A DNA stretch of 64,000 nucleotides, taken from Pelagomonas calceolata. Its lineage: Eukaryota > Sar > Pelagophyceae > Pelagomonadales > Pelagomonadaceae. The stretch covers positions 5,608,501 to 5,672,500 of the forward strand of contig CAKKNE010000002.1 in the NCBI GenBank assembly GCA_918797485.1, given 5' to 3'. Below are positions 8,787-16,984 of the stretch, one piece after another (position 1 is the stretch's first letter; every line of letters starts with the position of its first letter). Made by a program: the position numbers and the translations under genes. The notes under the pieces were generated by a model. That model was not told the DNA's origin. It saw nothing but the letters and a program-made list of their open reading frames with translations, and did not search any database.

Positions 8787-9425
8787 TCAGTCCTTCAGCC
8801 ACGCCGTCGCGCGGCCGAGCGCTTTGGTGGCGACCATGTCCACGATGAGGCCCGGGACGACGCGCGTCGCCTCGATCGACGCAGCTAGGCTGACGCGCGT
8901 CTTGTCGCCGACGCGCTCGACGACCCAGGCGCCCGAGCACCGTTTGACGGCCGGCGAGGCCCGGTCCAAGTCGAAGCGCAGCACCTGGGCGCCCCTACTA
9001 TCGGTCTCCTCCGCCAGCACCAAGTCGCACGGCAATCTAAATTTGGTCACGGAAAAGTGGCAGGTCCGCGTCGTCTCGTCGAGCCATTCCCGCGTTTTTG
9101 AGGTCTTGATGCCTCGCATCAGACCAGACCAGCCGTCGACGTCGCGCAGCCGCTGCCACACTTTCTCTAACGGTTCATTAGTCTCGACGACGTGGACGCA
9201 CTGGCCGCCGCGGCCTCGTCTATCCTTGCGCTGGACCTCGCCGTCCCTTGCCAGTCGTAATTGCTCCGTGCGCGTTAAGAGAGGTGCCGACGACGGCACG
9301 GCCGGGCCCCTTTTTTGTGGTGCGGGCGGCGCGATTTTAATGCCAGGCGAAACGACGACATTGACCGAAGGATTGAGAGCTACGGCGGGCGCTAGGACCA
9401 GCGCCAAAGCCGAGAGCCGCACCAT
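8787..9425 (-). CDS. SRPBCC/polyketide-cyclase-like lipid-binding protein, probably plastid-targeted
   Basis: A 212-residue protein from ATG 9425. Residues 1-17 are a signal peptide (MVRLSALALVLAPAVALNPS), a typical bipartite plastid leader start for secondary-plastid algae. From ~residue 75 the chain fits the START-like SRPBCC fold of plant-type coenzyme/lipid carriers: VHVVETNEPLEKVWQRLRDV, then WSGLMRGI, paired strands, RVSLAASIEATRVVPGLIVD and a C-terminal helix. These proteins bind a hydrophobic ligand in a central cavity; the ligand is not predictable. The frame is open to 9524 with more Arg-rich codons, but the signal peptide marks 9425 as the start. The 302-bp stretch from 9426 to the CDC27 stop at 9728 shows nothing else. 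Confidence 0.65.
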   Translation of the reverse strand: MVRLSALALVLAPAVALNPSVNVVVSPGIKIAPPAPQKRGPAVPSSAPLLTRTEQLRLARDGEVQRKDRRGRGGQCVHVVETNEPLEKVWQRLRDVDGWSGLMRGIKTSKTREWLDETTRTCHFSVTKFRLPCDLVLAEETDSRGAQVLRFDLDRASPAVKRCSGAWVVERVGDKTRVSLAASIEATRVVPGLIVDMVATKALGRATAWLKD

Positions 9426-9727
9426 GGCAGTGCAGGCTGTGCCAGAGGGGCCGCGGAAGCAGCGTCCTTGCGACGGTTGCAGTGGCCGGTGCCTCTGGTG
9501 CCTCCGAAGAGCTCGGAATCGCACGACGCTCGCCGACAGCTACGTACGCGCCGTTTTGGCAGTGACAACAACTTCTACAGCAGCGAGGATACTCGTGCCT
9601 GCGGGCCCACGCATCCGTCTGAAACATGGTTGCAAGACTACGCAGCCGCTCCGTCAGGGGGCGGCGTCCGCAAGACGGCGCGAAGTCGACCCCGCGCCAC
9701 CGCGAAGAAGGAACCAAGATTACCCAA

Positions 9728-11506
9728 CTAGAACTTCTCGTCCTCAGAGACATCAGGCTCCTCCAACCGATCAATAGCGCTTTTGATCAGGTTGTTGTCC
9801 TTCGGCTCGAGGTCCAACGCGAACGTGAACCGCATCATCGCATCATCTAATTTGCCGAGCTTCTTGCAGACCTTGCCCATGAGGAAGTGGACGGAGGCCT
9901 CCTTCGGCGCGTGGTCGGCGACCGCTTCCAACTCCTTCAAAGCTTCCGCATGCCGGTCCATGCTAATAAGGACATTGGCGCACTGGAACCTCGCCTGGGG
10001 GTTGTTCGGTTCCGCTTGAGCTGCGAGTCTCAAATGTCGGAGCGCATCATGGCACCGTTTGTTCGCGTGGTACGTCATTCCCAGATAGCAATGGAGTACG
10101 GAAGAGCCAGGATTCATGCTCAAAGCTCGCTGGAAGTGGTACTCGGCCAAGGCGTACTTCTCCTGGCGGTAGTAGATGGCCCCCAGCCCGTACCACGCAT
10201 TATAATGCCGCCCGTCGAGCCGCATCGCGTGGCGGTACATGGCTACTGCTTTTTCGAAGGCCTCATTGGCCACATATTCGTGGCCGCACAGCGTGTACGC
10301 GTAGGCGAATCTAGGTGCTACCGCAATAGCTCTATGAAAGCACCGTATCGCCGCGTCGTGCTCCTTTTGTAGGGACAGACAATTTCCCGCGGCGCACCAC
10401 GCTTCCGGGGACCGCGGGTCCCTCCGGACCGCGTCCCGCGCCAGATAGCAGAGCTGGACGTCGTCCTTGAGGTGCCACAATGCTGTACTAAGTAACTCTA
10501 AACCTTCCAATCTATGAGGTTCGCACCGCCGCATACTCTGTAAAGCATTGACGCACGCATCATAATCAGCCTTCTCGAAGTGAGCCCGGCCCCTCAAATG
10601 TTGCGCCCAGCCCGTGTCGAAGTGCCGCGCGGGTAGGGAGTGGAGGGCTTTCAGTGACGCGTCTGTTCTCGACGCGGCGAGGTCGCGCCTCGCGCTCCCC
10701 AGAATCCTTAAAACATCCAACAACGCACCGGGCAAGGACGAAGGCACCTCATTTCGATAAGGAGCGAAGCCTCTATCGGAAGAAGCCGTCCGCGGCACCT
10801 TCGCTCGCGGTCGTTCCAGCGGCGTCGACGCCGGCGTCGACGCGAAACTGAGAGCCTTGGGTCTATGAGTCGAGGGCGCCGACGGCGGCGTCGGTTCTAA
10901 GACTCGAGGCCCGCGCGGCGTCCGTTGGGGCGGCGCGTTTTCATCTTTCGAGGCCGTCGGTGGGTCTACGACCGTCTCATTCTTCAATGCATGCGGCGCG
11001 TCCCTCCGGAACGTGTGCTGCGGGTCGACGTCCGCGCCTAGTCTACAAAGAGCGTCGTAGGCGACCCACATCAAGGCGTCTTTTTCAAGGGCCAACTCGT
11101 AGTACGCGATGGCATGGTTCGCTCGATGGCCCTTCTCGCAGATACTTCCAAGAACATAGAGCCCGGCGGCGCCGTGGGGCACCGGGCTCGCTTTGGATCG
11201 TAATAACTGAGAGGACTCGCGGGGCCCGGCCGCTCGAGCTGCTCGATCCGGCAACAGCGCCGCCTCGGCCTCTGAATCTTTATCGAGGCGGTGGCAGGCC
11301 AACGCGAGCAAGTACCGCCCGTGGGGCTCCAGCGTCTGGCCGCGCAGCGTCGCGTAGGCCCGGTGGGCCGCGCCCTGTCTCAGGTAGCACGACGCGAGTG
11401 CCTCGAGCGTCTGCGACGACGGCGCCTCGGCGTGCGCGCGCTCGCAGAGGAAGGCCGCGTTCGTGTGGAGGAAGAGGCCGGCGTAGCGGTCGTAGAGGGC
11501 GGCCAT
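9728..11506 (-). CDS. CDC27: Anaphase-promoting complex subunit 3 (CDC27), TPR protein
   Basis: 592 residues built from tetratricopeptide repeats on both sides of a low-complexity middle (~residues 165-255, Pro/Thr/Lys-rich), which is the layout of CDC27/APC3. The N-terminal block (DRYAGLFLHTNAAFLCERAH, YLLALACHRLDKDSEAEAAL, VLGSICEKGHRANHAIAYYE) is the dimerisation TPR arm. The C-terminal block has at least eight repeats, including PEAWCAAGNCLSLQKEHDAA, YAYTLCGHEYVANEAFEKAV, YNAWYGLGAIYYRQEKYALA and VHFLMGKVCKKLGKLDDAM. In the APC/C this subunit binds the IR tails of the Cdc20/Cdh1 activators and drives ubiquitination of cyclins and securin. It is somewhat shorter than animal CDC27 because of a shorter linker. 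Start at the first ATG, 176 bp from an upstream palindromic element. Confidence 0.9.
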   Translation of the reverse strand: MAALYDRYAGLFLHTNAAFLCERAHAEAPSSQTLEALASCYLRQGAAHRAYATLRGQTLEPHGRYLLALACHRLDKDSEAEAALLPDRAARAAGPRESSQLLRSKASPVPHGAAGLYVLGSICEKGHRANHAIAYYELALEKDALMWVAYDALCRLGADVDPQHTFRRDAPHALKNETVVDPPTASKDENAPPQRTPRGPRVLEPTPPSAPSTHRPKALSFASTPASTPLERPRAKVPRTASSDRGFAPYRNEVPSSLPGALLDVLRILGSARRDLAASRTDASLKALHSLPARHFDTGWAQHLRGRAHFEKADYDACVNALQSMRRCEPHRLEGLELLSTALWHLKDDVQLCYLARDAVRRDPRSPEAWCAAGNCLSLQKEHDAAIRCFHRAIAVAPRFAYAYTLCGHEYVANEAFEKAVAMYRHAMRLDGRHYNAWYGLGAIYYRQEKYALAEYHFQRALSMNPGSSVLHCYLGMTYHANKRCHDALRHLRLAAQAEPNNPQARFQCANVLISMDRHAEALKELEAVADHAPKEASVHFLMGKVCKKLGKLDDAMMRFTFALDLEPKDNNLIKSAIDRLEEPDVSEDEKF

Positions 11507-11681
11507 CTCGCGCCGACGGCGTTGAGCCCCTCCGATGAGGTGCTGGCTGGTTTCACGTCGCGGGAGCGCTTCTGAGGCTCTGAGAGCGCCCGACTGCTAA
11601 GGATTAGTCGACTATAGCCGCAACTCTTCAGCTGGCACTGCTAATCGCACGTAGAGCTAGCCCGCGGCCGCGGGCAAAGGG

Positions 11682-11705
11682 CTAGCGTGTCGATAGACAC
11701 ACTAG
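11682..11705 (-). promoter_or_regulatory. Palindromic promoter element, copy 3
   Basis: Left arm CTAGCGTGT, core ATAGAC, right arm ACACTAG (24 bp). It lies 176 bp upstream of CDC27 and 69 bp past the end of the next minus-strand gene, so here it serves only one start. Confidence 0.6.
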
Positions 11706-11773
11706 CATCGATAGATCACGCCGTCGACGCGCATAACACAGCAAAGTAGGATGAATACCACAACAAACCATTA

Positions 11774-12415
11774 TTACCCCGCCGCGACGGCCCCCCCGTC
11801 GAGCGCGCGAGTCACGACTTCACAATTCCCCATCTTCTGGTCCTCTCCAAAAAGCCGCTTGAAGAAGCCCGCGTGGCCCACGACGAGCACGTCCTTGTGG
11901 GGCGGCAGCGCATTCAGAAGCTCCCGGAACTCCGCGAGGCGCGCCTCGGCGGCCCTCGGCGCGAACCAGCCGCCGTCGGCGCAGATCCAGTCGCGCGGCG
12001 TCCGTATTCTAGCGACGTCGAAGCTAGGATACCGTGCTTCGATCATCGATGCGTCGAGCGACCCGCGCTGGCAGGCGTCAGCGGGAGGCATCGCCGTCTC
12101 GGTGTGCAATGATGTCACAATTATTTCAACGTCGTCCTGCGTCTCTGCTATTTTCGAGGCGGTCTGCAACGCTCGACACAGGGGACTCGTCACGATGATG
12201 TCGAACTGCCGCTCCGGAGGCTTTAAAGCTTCGGCGAGCTGACTAGCCTGCGCCTCGCCCGCCTCCGTCAAGGCCGGATCAAGCAATGCGCGCCCCTCAG
12301 TATCTCTGCCGTCTCTTATGAACTCGTTGTGCCGCGCCTCGCCGTGGCGCGCGAAGCTGAAGGTGCGGTCCTGGAGGCCCATGGCTCTGCGCTGGTAGCC
12401 GAGGTGGCCGTGCAT
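11774..12415 (-). CDS. Histidine phosphatase superfamily (phosphoglycerate-mutase-like) protein
   Basis: 213 residues (or 202 from a second ATG at 12382, MGLQDRTFSFARHGE). The catalytic RHG motif is FARHGEARHNE (~residues 21-31), followed by LDPALTEAGEAQA, the phosphate-pocket segment DIIVTSPLCRALQTA, a Glu-bearing segment LHTETAMPPADAC, and the second catalytic His in VLVVGHAGFFKRLFG. These are all the canonical pieces of the branch of cofactor-dependent phosphatases typified by fungal/plant PGM-like proteins, which use a phospho-His intermediate. The substrate is unknown; true glycolytic mutases are longer. It is divergent from the F-box-like gene at 12632, with a palindromic element between them. 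Confidence 0.85.
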   Translation of the reverse strand: MHGHLGYQRRAMGLQDRTFSFARHGEARHNEFIRDGRDTEGRALLDPALTEAGEAQASQLAEALKPPERQFDIIVTSPLCRALQTASKIAETQDDVEIIVTSLHTETAMPPADACQRGSLDASMIEARYPSFDVARIRTPRDWICADGGWFAPRAAEARLAEFRELLNALPPHKDVLVVGHAGFFKRLFGEDQKMGNCEVVTRALDGGAVAAG

Positions 12416-12514
12416 CGTGGTGATGCGCAGCGGTGCAGGGCTCGCGCGGATGCTTCTCTACTGTATTTTTTTGCAGGTTGCGAGCTGTTTTATGGCTGCA
12501 AAGCTGGGGCTTAG

Positions 12515-12538
12515 CTAGCGGCATGTAAGACACACTAG
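12515..12538 (-). promoter_or_regulatory. Palindromic promoter element, copy 4
   Basis: Left arm CTAGCGGC, core TGTAAG, right arm ACACACTAG. Almost midway (about 100 bp each way) between the start codons of the divergent histidine phosphatase (12415) and F-box-like (12632) genes. Confidence 0.75.
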
Positions 12539-12631
12539 CCATCTGCCGCAGCCTCGCGGCGCTGATTATAGCGGCGCTAAGGTGCTATACGTGGTGGAGA
12601 CTCGATTTTCGTAACCTGCCTGCAGCGCAAA

Positions 12632-13945
12632 ATGCGCACGCGCAGCGACGCAGCGCGCCAGCGATCCCTGCTGAAGCTCCCAGAGGACTGCATCAGGCAT
12701 GTGGCGCTTTTCATTGATCGCGACGTCCACGGGGCGCGGTTTGCGTTGACGTCGCGGCGCGTGATGCGCTCCCTGACGTCCACGGTCTGGGCCAAGATTC
12801 TGAAAGCGACGCACGGCGGCCTCAAGATCGCCGCCGCGGAGACAGACGGGCTGCGGGTCGCTGCGCGACTCGCGGCCGCGCGCGCTGACAGAGGGCCCGT
12901 CGATGGGTTCTGGGCCCTCGCCACGAGTTGCGGCGCCGCGCCATACGCCCAACAGCAATATTGGGCCGACGCGCTCTTCCGACGCGAGCCTTGGCGCATC
13001 TACTGCTCGCGATCCAACCCCGGCGGCGAACCGGTGCTCTGCGCGACGGCGTTTCTGGCGGGCGGAGAGGACGAGGAAGGGCCCGATCGGCGATATATGT
13101 TAGATAGGCTCGAAGCGGATAATCGCGCGTATATCCAGGAAAGTTTCAGGAAGGGAAGGTCCAACCTGGCCTATGTGTTCGAGGATGTTTATGGACGCAA
13201 CGCTCCCAACGCAAGTCCATTGACTGGGAGGACGTTGCGCATATGCCAGGAAATTGCGCGCCGTTTCGACAATGCTCAATTGGACAACCCGTGGTTTAGG
13301 TCGGGCCTCTCGGAAACTGTTTACGAGGCTCGCGGCGACAACGGCGTTCAGGTGGACCCGCGCGTCGAGGCGCTGGCCGCGAGGGCGCACCCGGCGACTG
13401 CGATCGCGACCGGAATCACTATCCGCCGCGCGCTGAACTTCACGTGTCCCGCGCGCTGTGGCATCATCTACGGCTTCCGAAGGCCTCCTCGCGTCTCCGA
13501 CATCTCCGACGGCCGCTTGAAGGATCTAGCGGCCGCCGCTGCACCGACGATCTGCGAGCTCGGGCCACTATCTGGTGATTCTCCCAATGCATTAAAAGAC
13601 TGCTTCGAGGACACTGAACCGGTGCGTCTCTCACTGCGAGGCGTCTTCTGTGCATGCGCATGCTACCAGATCGTCGGCGGCGACCAGGACGCGGAGGTCT
13701 TCCCGCTCGCAGTCTTCTCCTTTCCTATTCGCTCTCAGGTCCAAGAAATTCCCGACATGCGGGCGACCCTCGCCGTCCCCGTGGCGATCCAGGGCATGGT
13801 CGTCGCCGTCGTCGAGGTCGACAACCACGGCGACGAACTTTGGAACGAAGGCGAGGCCAACGTCGACCTGGAGTACGTAGGCATCGAGGGCTACGCGTAC
13901 GTGCCACCGGGTCACGAGCCGGTGCCACCGGACCACCGCTTGTGA
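12632..13945 (+). CDS. F-box-like protein of unknown function
   Basis: 437 residues from the first ATG. Residues ~10-55 (RSLLKLPEDCIRHVALFI, then HGARFALTSRRVMRSL) look like an F-box, the Skp1-binding helix bundle of SCF ubiquitin ligases: LPEDxxxxVxxFI followed by a Leu/Ser-rich second half. The remaining 380 residues match no family I know; they contain a segment with WFRSGLSETVYE and a C-terminal beta-rich part (LAVPVAIQGMVVAVVEVDNHGDELW, broken here only for length at its ends) with four Cys near residue 340 (FCACACYQIVGG). No membrane segment. If the F-box is real the C-terminal part would be the substrate receptor. The gene call is firm, the function tentative. Confidence 0.6.
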   Translation: MRTRSDAARQRSLLKLPEDCIRHVALFIDRDVHGARFALTSRRVMRSLTSTVWAKILKATHGGLKIAAAETDGLRVAARLAAARADRGPVDGFWALATSCGAAPYAQQQYWADALFRREPWRIYCSRSNPGGEPVLCATAFLAGGEDEEGPDRRYMLDRLEADNRAYIQESFRKGRSNLAYVFEDVYGRNAPNASPLTGRTLRICQEIARRFDNAQLDNPWFRSGLSETVYEARGDNGVQVDPRVEALAARAHPATAIATGITIRRALNFTCPARCGIIYGFRRPPRVSDISDGRLKDLAAAAAPTICELGPLSGDSPNALKDCFEDTEPVRLSLRGVFCACACYQIVGGDQDAEVFPLAVFSFPIRSQVQEIPDMRATLAVPVAIQGMVVAVVEVDNHGDELWNEGEANVDLEYVGIEGYAYVPPGHEPVPPDHRL

Positions 13946-14107
13946 TCCTCTCTCTGCTGTGTAGTTAGCGTAACTATGAAATAAGACCAAAGATCTACGC
14001 GGCAGCCTCGGCGAGCGCCCCAACGAGATCAACCAGCGCCGCGCGCTCCGCAGCCGCAGCCGACCGCGCCAACGACAGGGATAGATTAAGACAACTTATG
14101 AGCAGAC

Positions 14108-14983
14108 TCAGCGGCGGCGCCGGAACGGGTTCCAGGAGGACCGCTCCGCCGGCTGCTCCACGGCCGCCGGCGCCGCCGGCTCGCTCCCGCGATTCTTCTC
14201 GATTTTTTCGAGGCGCCTCGCGGCCTCGGACGCCTTGACGTTGAGCAGGAAGAAGGACTCCATGGACTGGCGCGTGAAGCGCGTGCGCACGACTTTTGTA
14301 GCGTCGTTCCGGTCGAAGTACGGCAATCTTCTGCATAGCACGCCGTCCCGAAATAACAGATACGACGGCAACTGCAGCGACCGCACGCCCAGGTCGACGT
14401 CATATCTCTTCGCGATTTCCGGGTAGCGCGCCACGTCGATGGACCCGAAGAGCCGCTTGCTGCCGGCGTAGTCGGCCGCGAGGCCGCAAAAAAGAGGCTT
14501 GAGGGCGTCGGCGCCGTCGTGCCACGAGCAGGTCAATTCGACGATCTTCATGGTTTCGGTTTTGCACAGGGCGAACTTCGGGAAGGTCCGGTCATCCAAA
14601 ACCTCGACATTCTCCGAGCCTAAAAAAGTAGGCGGCGGTATCAAATGAATCAGCGCCCCCACGGCACACGCCAAGGCAAAGACCACGATAACATCGCAGT
14701 GCAACAAGCACATGCCCACCGCTAATTTACCGTACCAGAAGATCTTCGTCATGCACTCGTGCAGCGAATTCGCCCTTCGTAGCTTACCGAGCAAAGCCAA
14801 ACCAACGAGCATGTAGACCTCCCGTTCCTTCGTTTCAAACAAATAAGCACCGCTGCCGGGCACTACTACAAGCTCCGCGCCGGGCACGACGGTGCGCAGC
14901 CAGAGCCAGCTCAACGAAGCCCAGGCATTAATGATGTAGTAGGGCTGCTTCAGGTGGCGTGCCTTCTCGCGGAAGGAGTCCAT
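14108..14983 (-). CDS. TMX2-like transmembrane thioredoxin-fold protein lacking active-site cysteines
   Basis: 291 residues. The N-terminal part has a long hydrophobic region with several helices (SWLWLRTVVPGAELVVVPG, KLAVGMCLLHCDVIVVFAL, ACAVGALIHLIPPPTFLG). A thioredoxin-like domain follows (residues ~125-250): IVELTCSWHDGADALKPLF, LFGSIDVARYPEIAKRYDVD, LQLPSYLLFRDGVLCRRLPY. Length, membrane lead and the RY.V......LP...LF.GG pattern match TMX2, an ER/mitochondria-contact thioredoxin-related protein. In place of CxxC the active loop reads WHDG, so redox catalysis is not expected; animal TMX2 also has only a partial motif (SNDC). The C-terminus is basic (NPFRRRR), the position of an ER-retention-like signal. 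Divergent from the FAHD1-like gene. Confidence 0.75.
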   Translation of the reverse strand: MDSFREKARHLKQPYYIINAWASLSWLWLRTVVPGAELVVVPGSGAYLFETKEREVYMLVGLALLGKLRRANSLHECMTKIFWYGKLAVGMCLLHCDVIVVFALACAVGALIHLIPPPTFLGSENVEVLDDRTFPKFALCKTETMKIVELTCSWHDGADALKPLFCGLAADYAGSKRLFGSIDVARYPEIAKRYDVDLGVRSLQLPSYLLFRDGVLCRRLPYFDRNDATKVVRTRFTRQSMESFFLLNVKASEAARRLEKIEKNRGSEPAAPAAVEQPAERSSWNPFRRRR

Positions 14984-15055
14984 GGCGGCGCGTTGCTTGC
15001 GCGGGCAGCGTCGCTTCGCGAGACTGCGTCGATCGCTTTCGGGTGTTTTTTTTTT

Positions 15056-15077
15056 CTAGTGTCTTACATTACGCTAG
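15056..15077 (+). promoter_or_regulatory. Palindromic promoter element, copy 5
   Basis: Left arm CTAGTGT, core CTTACA, right arm CGCTAG. 73 bp from the TMX2-like start (14983) and 121 bp from the FAHD1-like start (15198), in the gap between these divergent genes. Confidence 0.75.
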
Positions 15078-15197
15078 CTGACAGGTGGCCTCGACAGCTT
15101 ATTTAAGCGCAAAGCTTGATAACCGGATTGTCGGCAGTCGCATGGCTCATTTCTGTGATCCCTTGAGCAGATCCAACCATCCACACGATCTCTAATT

Positions 15198-16007
15198 ATG
15201 GCCCAATACTTGTTCCCACCCGCCGTGCCAGCTGCCCTGCGCGTCGTCGGCGAGACGGCGCTGTTCCCGGTGCGACGCGTGGCGTGCCGCGTCCTTACAG
15301 TGCCGTCGACGAAGCGCTCGAGAGCACTCGGCACGCCATCGCCGCGACGCCGTCGACTCAAGGCGTCGTCGAGAGCAGCACTCACACAGGTCTACTGCGT
15401 CGGCCGCAACTACCGGGCCCACTCGCGGGAGATGATCCAGCGGCAGGCGGCGCAGCTGGACATCACGGACGACAAGGTCGGCGCGCCGCCGTTTTTTTTT
15501 CAGAAACCCGCGTATGGTGCCGTGACGGATAGCCGGACGGTTCCGTACCCGCCGAAGACGCAGCGGCTGGAGCACGAGCTCGAGATGGTCGTCGCGCTGG
15601 GCGACGGCGCCGCGGTGTTCGGCTGCGCGCTGGGCGTCGACCTCACGCGGCGCGATCTCCAGGACCAGGCGAAGGCCCAGCGGCGGCCGTGGGACGCGGC
15701 GAAGGCCTTCGACGCGTCGGCGCCCTGCGGGGCGCTCGCGCGCGGCCTGCCGCCGAAAGAGACGCGCCTCGAGCTCCGCGTCAACGGCGCGGTCCGCCAG
15801 AGCTGCGTGCTCGCGGACATGATCTACGGCGTGCCCGAGATTCTGGATCACCTGTCGCGCGAGGTCGAGCTCTGTCCGGGCGACGTGATATTCACGGGCA
15901 CGCCATCAGGCGTCGGGCCGCTCGCGCCCGGCGACGCGGTCGCGTGTCGCGCCGTTGACGTCGACGGCGGGGAGGCGCTGCCGGCGTGTGAGTTTGTTGT
16001 GAAGTAA
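15198..16007 (+). CDS. FAHD1-type acylpyruvase / fumarylacetoacetate hydrolase family protein with an in-frame intron
   Basis: The frame reads 269 codons, but codons for VACRVLTVP... to ...RAALTQ are bounded by GTGGCG (15279) and CACACAG (15389). Removing these 111 nt joins ALFPVRR to VYCVGRNYRAHSREM, the usual N-terminus of the family, and leaves 232 residues, close to FAHD1 length. Visible elements are YCVGRNYRAH, FFFQKP, metal ligands in RLEHELEMVV (E, E) and the Asp of LGVDLTRRDLQ, the KAFD lysine segment, and the closing GDVIFTGTPSGVGPLAPGD. Mg-dependent FAHD1 enzymes cleave acylpyruvates or decarboxylate oxaloacetate in mitochondria; no long targeting peptide is obvious here. Its stop (16005-16007) is only 8 bp from the convergent stop of the ankyrin fragment. 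Confidence 0.88.
   Translation: MAQYLFPPAVPAALRVVGETALFPVRRVACRVLTVPSTKRSRALGTPSPRRRRLKASSRAALTQVYCVGRNYRAHSREMIQRQAAQLDITDDKVGAPPFFFQKPAYGAVTDSRTVPYPPKTQRLEHELEMVVALGDGAAVFGCALGVDLTRRDLQDQAKAQRRPWDAAKAFDASAPCGALARGLPPKETRLELRVNGAVRQSCVLADMIYGVPEILDHLSREVELCPGDVIFTGTPSGVGPLAPGDAVACRAVDVDGGEALPACEFVVK
15279..15389 (+). other. Predicted 111-nt in-frame intron sharing a core with two other introns
   Basis: GT-AG, begins GTGGCGTGCC and ends ACTCACACAG. Length is a multiple of three with no stop. It contains CACGCCATCGCCGCGACG (15332-15349), followed by GTCGACTCA, nearly the same as part of the intron at 7724-7879. Removal restores a continuous family-typical N-terminus. Confidence 0.75.
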
Positions 16008-16015
16008 GTGTCTTC

Positions 16016-16453
16016 TTAGATGACCTCCCCCGTGGCGGCGCTCGTCGCGCGCCAGAACTGCAACACGTGCCAGCATAGCTCGTTGGGCAGGCGGAGGACG
16101 CGGGCGGCGACCGGATCGGCGGCGTCTTTTGTGCGACCGCGGAGTACCAGACTCCGCAGGCGCAGCACGTCTTTGCGGGACTGTCGTCGATACGCGGTCC
16201 ACGTGCCGCCCGCCGCGCGGATGTCGTCGACGAGCTTCGTACAAGCGGCCCAGTGTACTCTATTTGCCCAGCCACCGGTGTGGATATTGCTGTTCAAACT
16301 TCGGATCCATTCTTCGGCTGACCACTCTGACCCACCTGCCTTAACGGAATCCATCGACGCGCCAGCCCTTAACATTTCCGAAACAATATTGAGGAACGGG
16401 TTCGCTTCATACATTCTGAGCGCGAGAAGGGCCGCACCAGGACGGCCTCGTCT
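16016..16453 (-). pseudogene. 5'-truncated ankyrin-repeat gene fragment (C-terminal tail)
   Basis: An open minus-strand frame from a stop at 16454-16456 to TAA at 16016. It begins mid-protein (PGAALLALRMYEANPFLNIV) with half an ankyrin repeat (SEMLRAGASMDSV) and then the tail IRAAGGTWTAYRRQ, LRLRSLVLRGRTKDA and VLRLPNELCWHVLQFWRATS. The same tail, in the same order, ends the intact ankyrin gene at 48852-49586 (CIRAAGSWKAFVRRP ... LRALVVRGRAK ... LVTLPNPVLWRVLNYWRATS), so the reading frame is certain. The N-terminal repeats are missing: upstream the sequence changes abruptly to a membrane-protein gene on the other strand. An internal ATG exists at 16414 but the fragment is most likely a relic of a rearrangement or of a mis-joined assembly. 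Confidence 0.7.
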
Positions 16454-16932
16454 TCATCATATTCTGCTTGGTCGTCGCGTCGTGGTTCGTCGGCCTCAAG
16501 CTCTACAACGGCTTCCTCTCGCTCTGCGGCCAGACGGACCACCGCACGGACGCGGGCATGCACGGCTGGACGTACGCATCCTACAATTTGCTACTGGCGG
16601 GGACGTTCTGGGTCATGAATTTGATGTGCGCGATCCCCATCTTCGGCATCGTTATGTTGGTTTGGCTCATCGCGAACCACGAGCACGTGACGTGTTTTAA
16701 CCGGAAGAAGGTCCGGGACTGGGCGGCGTCGGCGCAGCGCCGCGGGAGCAACGTCGACCTGGCCGCGCGGGCCGAGGCGCAGGCCGAGTCAGACTCGCGG
16801 TGCGGCGGTTGTTTGTGTTGCTGCGGGCCGCGGCCGGACGTGTTGGTTGAGCACGAGGCGCAGCGCGAGGCGCGCATCGCGGCGCATCGAGGAGTCCTCC
16901 CCGGCCTCGAGCCGGACGCCGGCGAAGCTTAG
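16420..16932 (+). pseudogene. 5'-truncated multi-pass membrane protein gene
   Basis: The plus frame opens after a stop at 16417-16419, runs EGPHQDGLVFIIFCLVVASW and has no ATG until deep inside (first Met in GMHGWTYASYN). It encodes two or three membrane helices (LVFIIFCLVVASWFVGLKL; YNLLLAGTFWVMNLMCAIPI; FGIVMLVWLIANHEHV), a basic segment, and a Cys-rich cluster near the end (CGGCLCCCG) that could be palmitoylated or bind metal. The missing 5' part would have to overlap the antisense ankyrin fragment. No family recognised. Either a broken gene or one whose first exon was lost in the same event. Confidence 0.55.
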
Positions 16933-16984
16933 TAGACAAGACCTCCCCCCTAAGTGTCGATCCCGATCTTTTACGCAAGGGCCT

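Noticed and set aside
8689-9777. 362-codon plus-strand frame over the SRPBCC gene
   Set aside because: Low-complexity composition and opposite strand to a protein with a signal peptide and recognisable fold.
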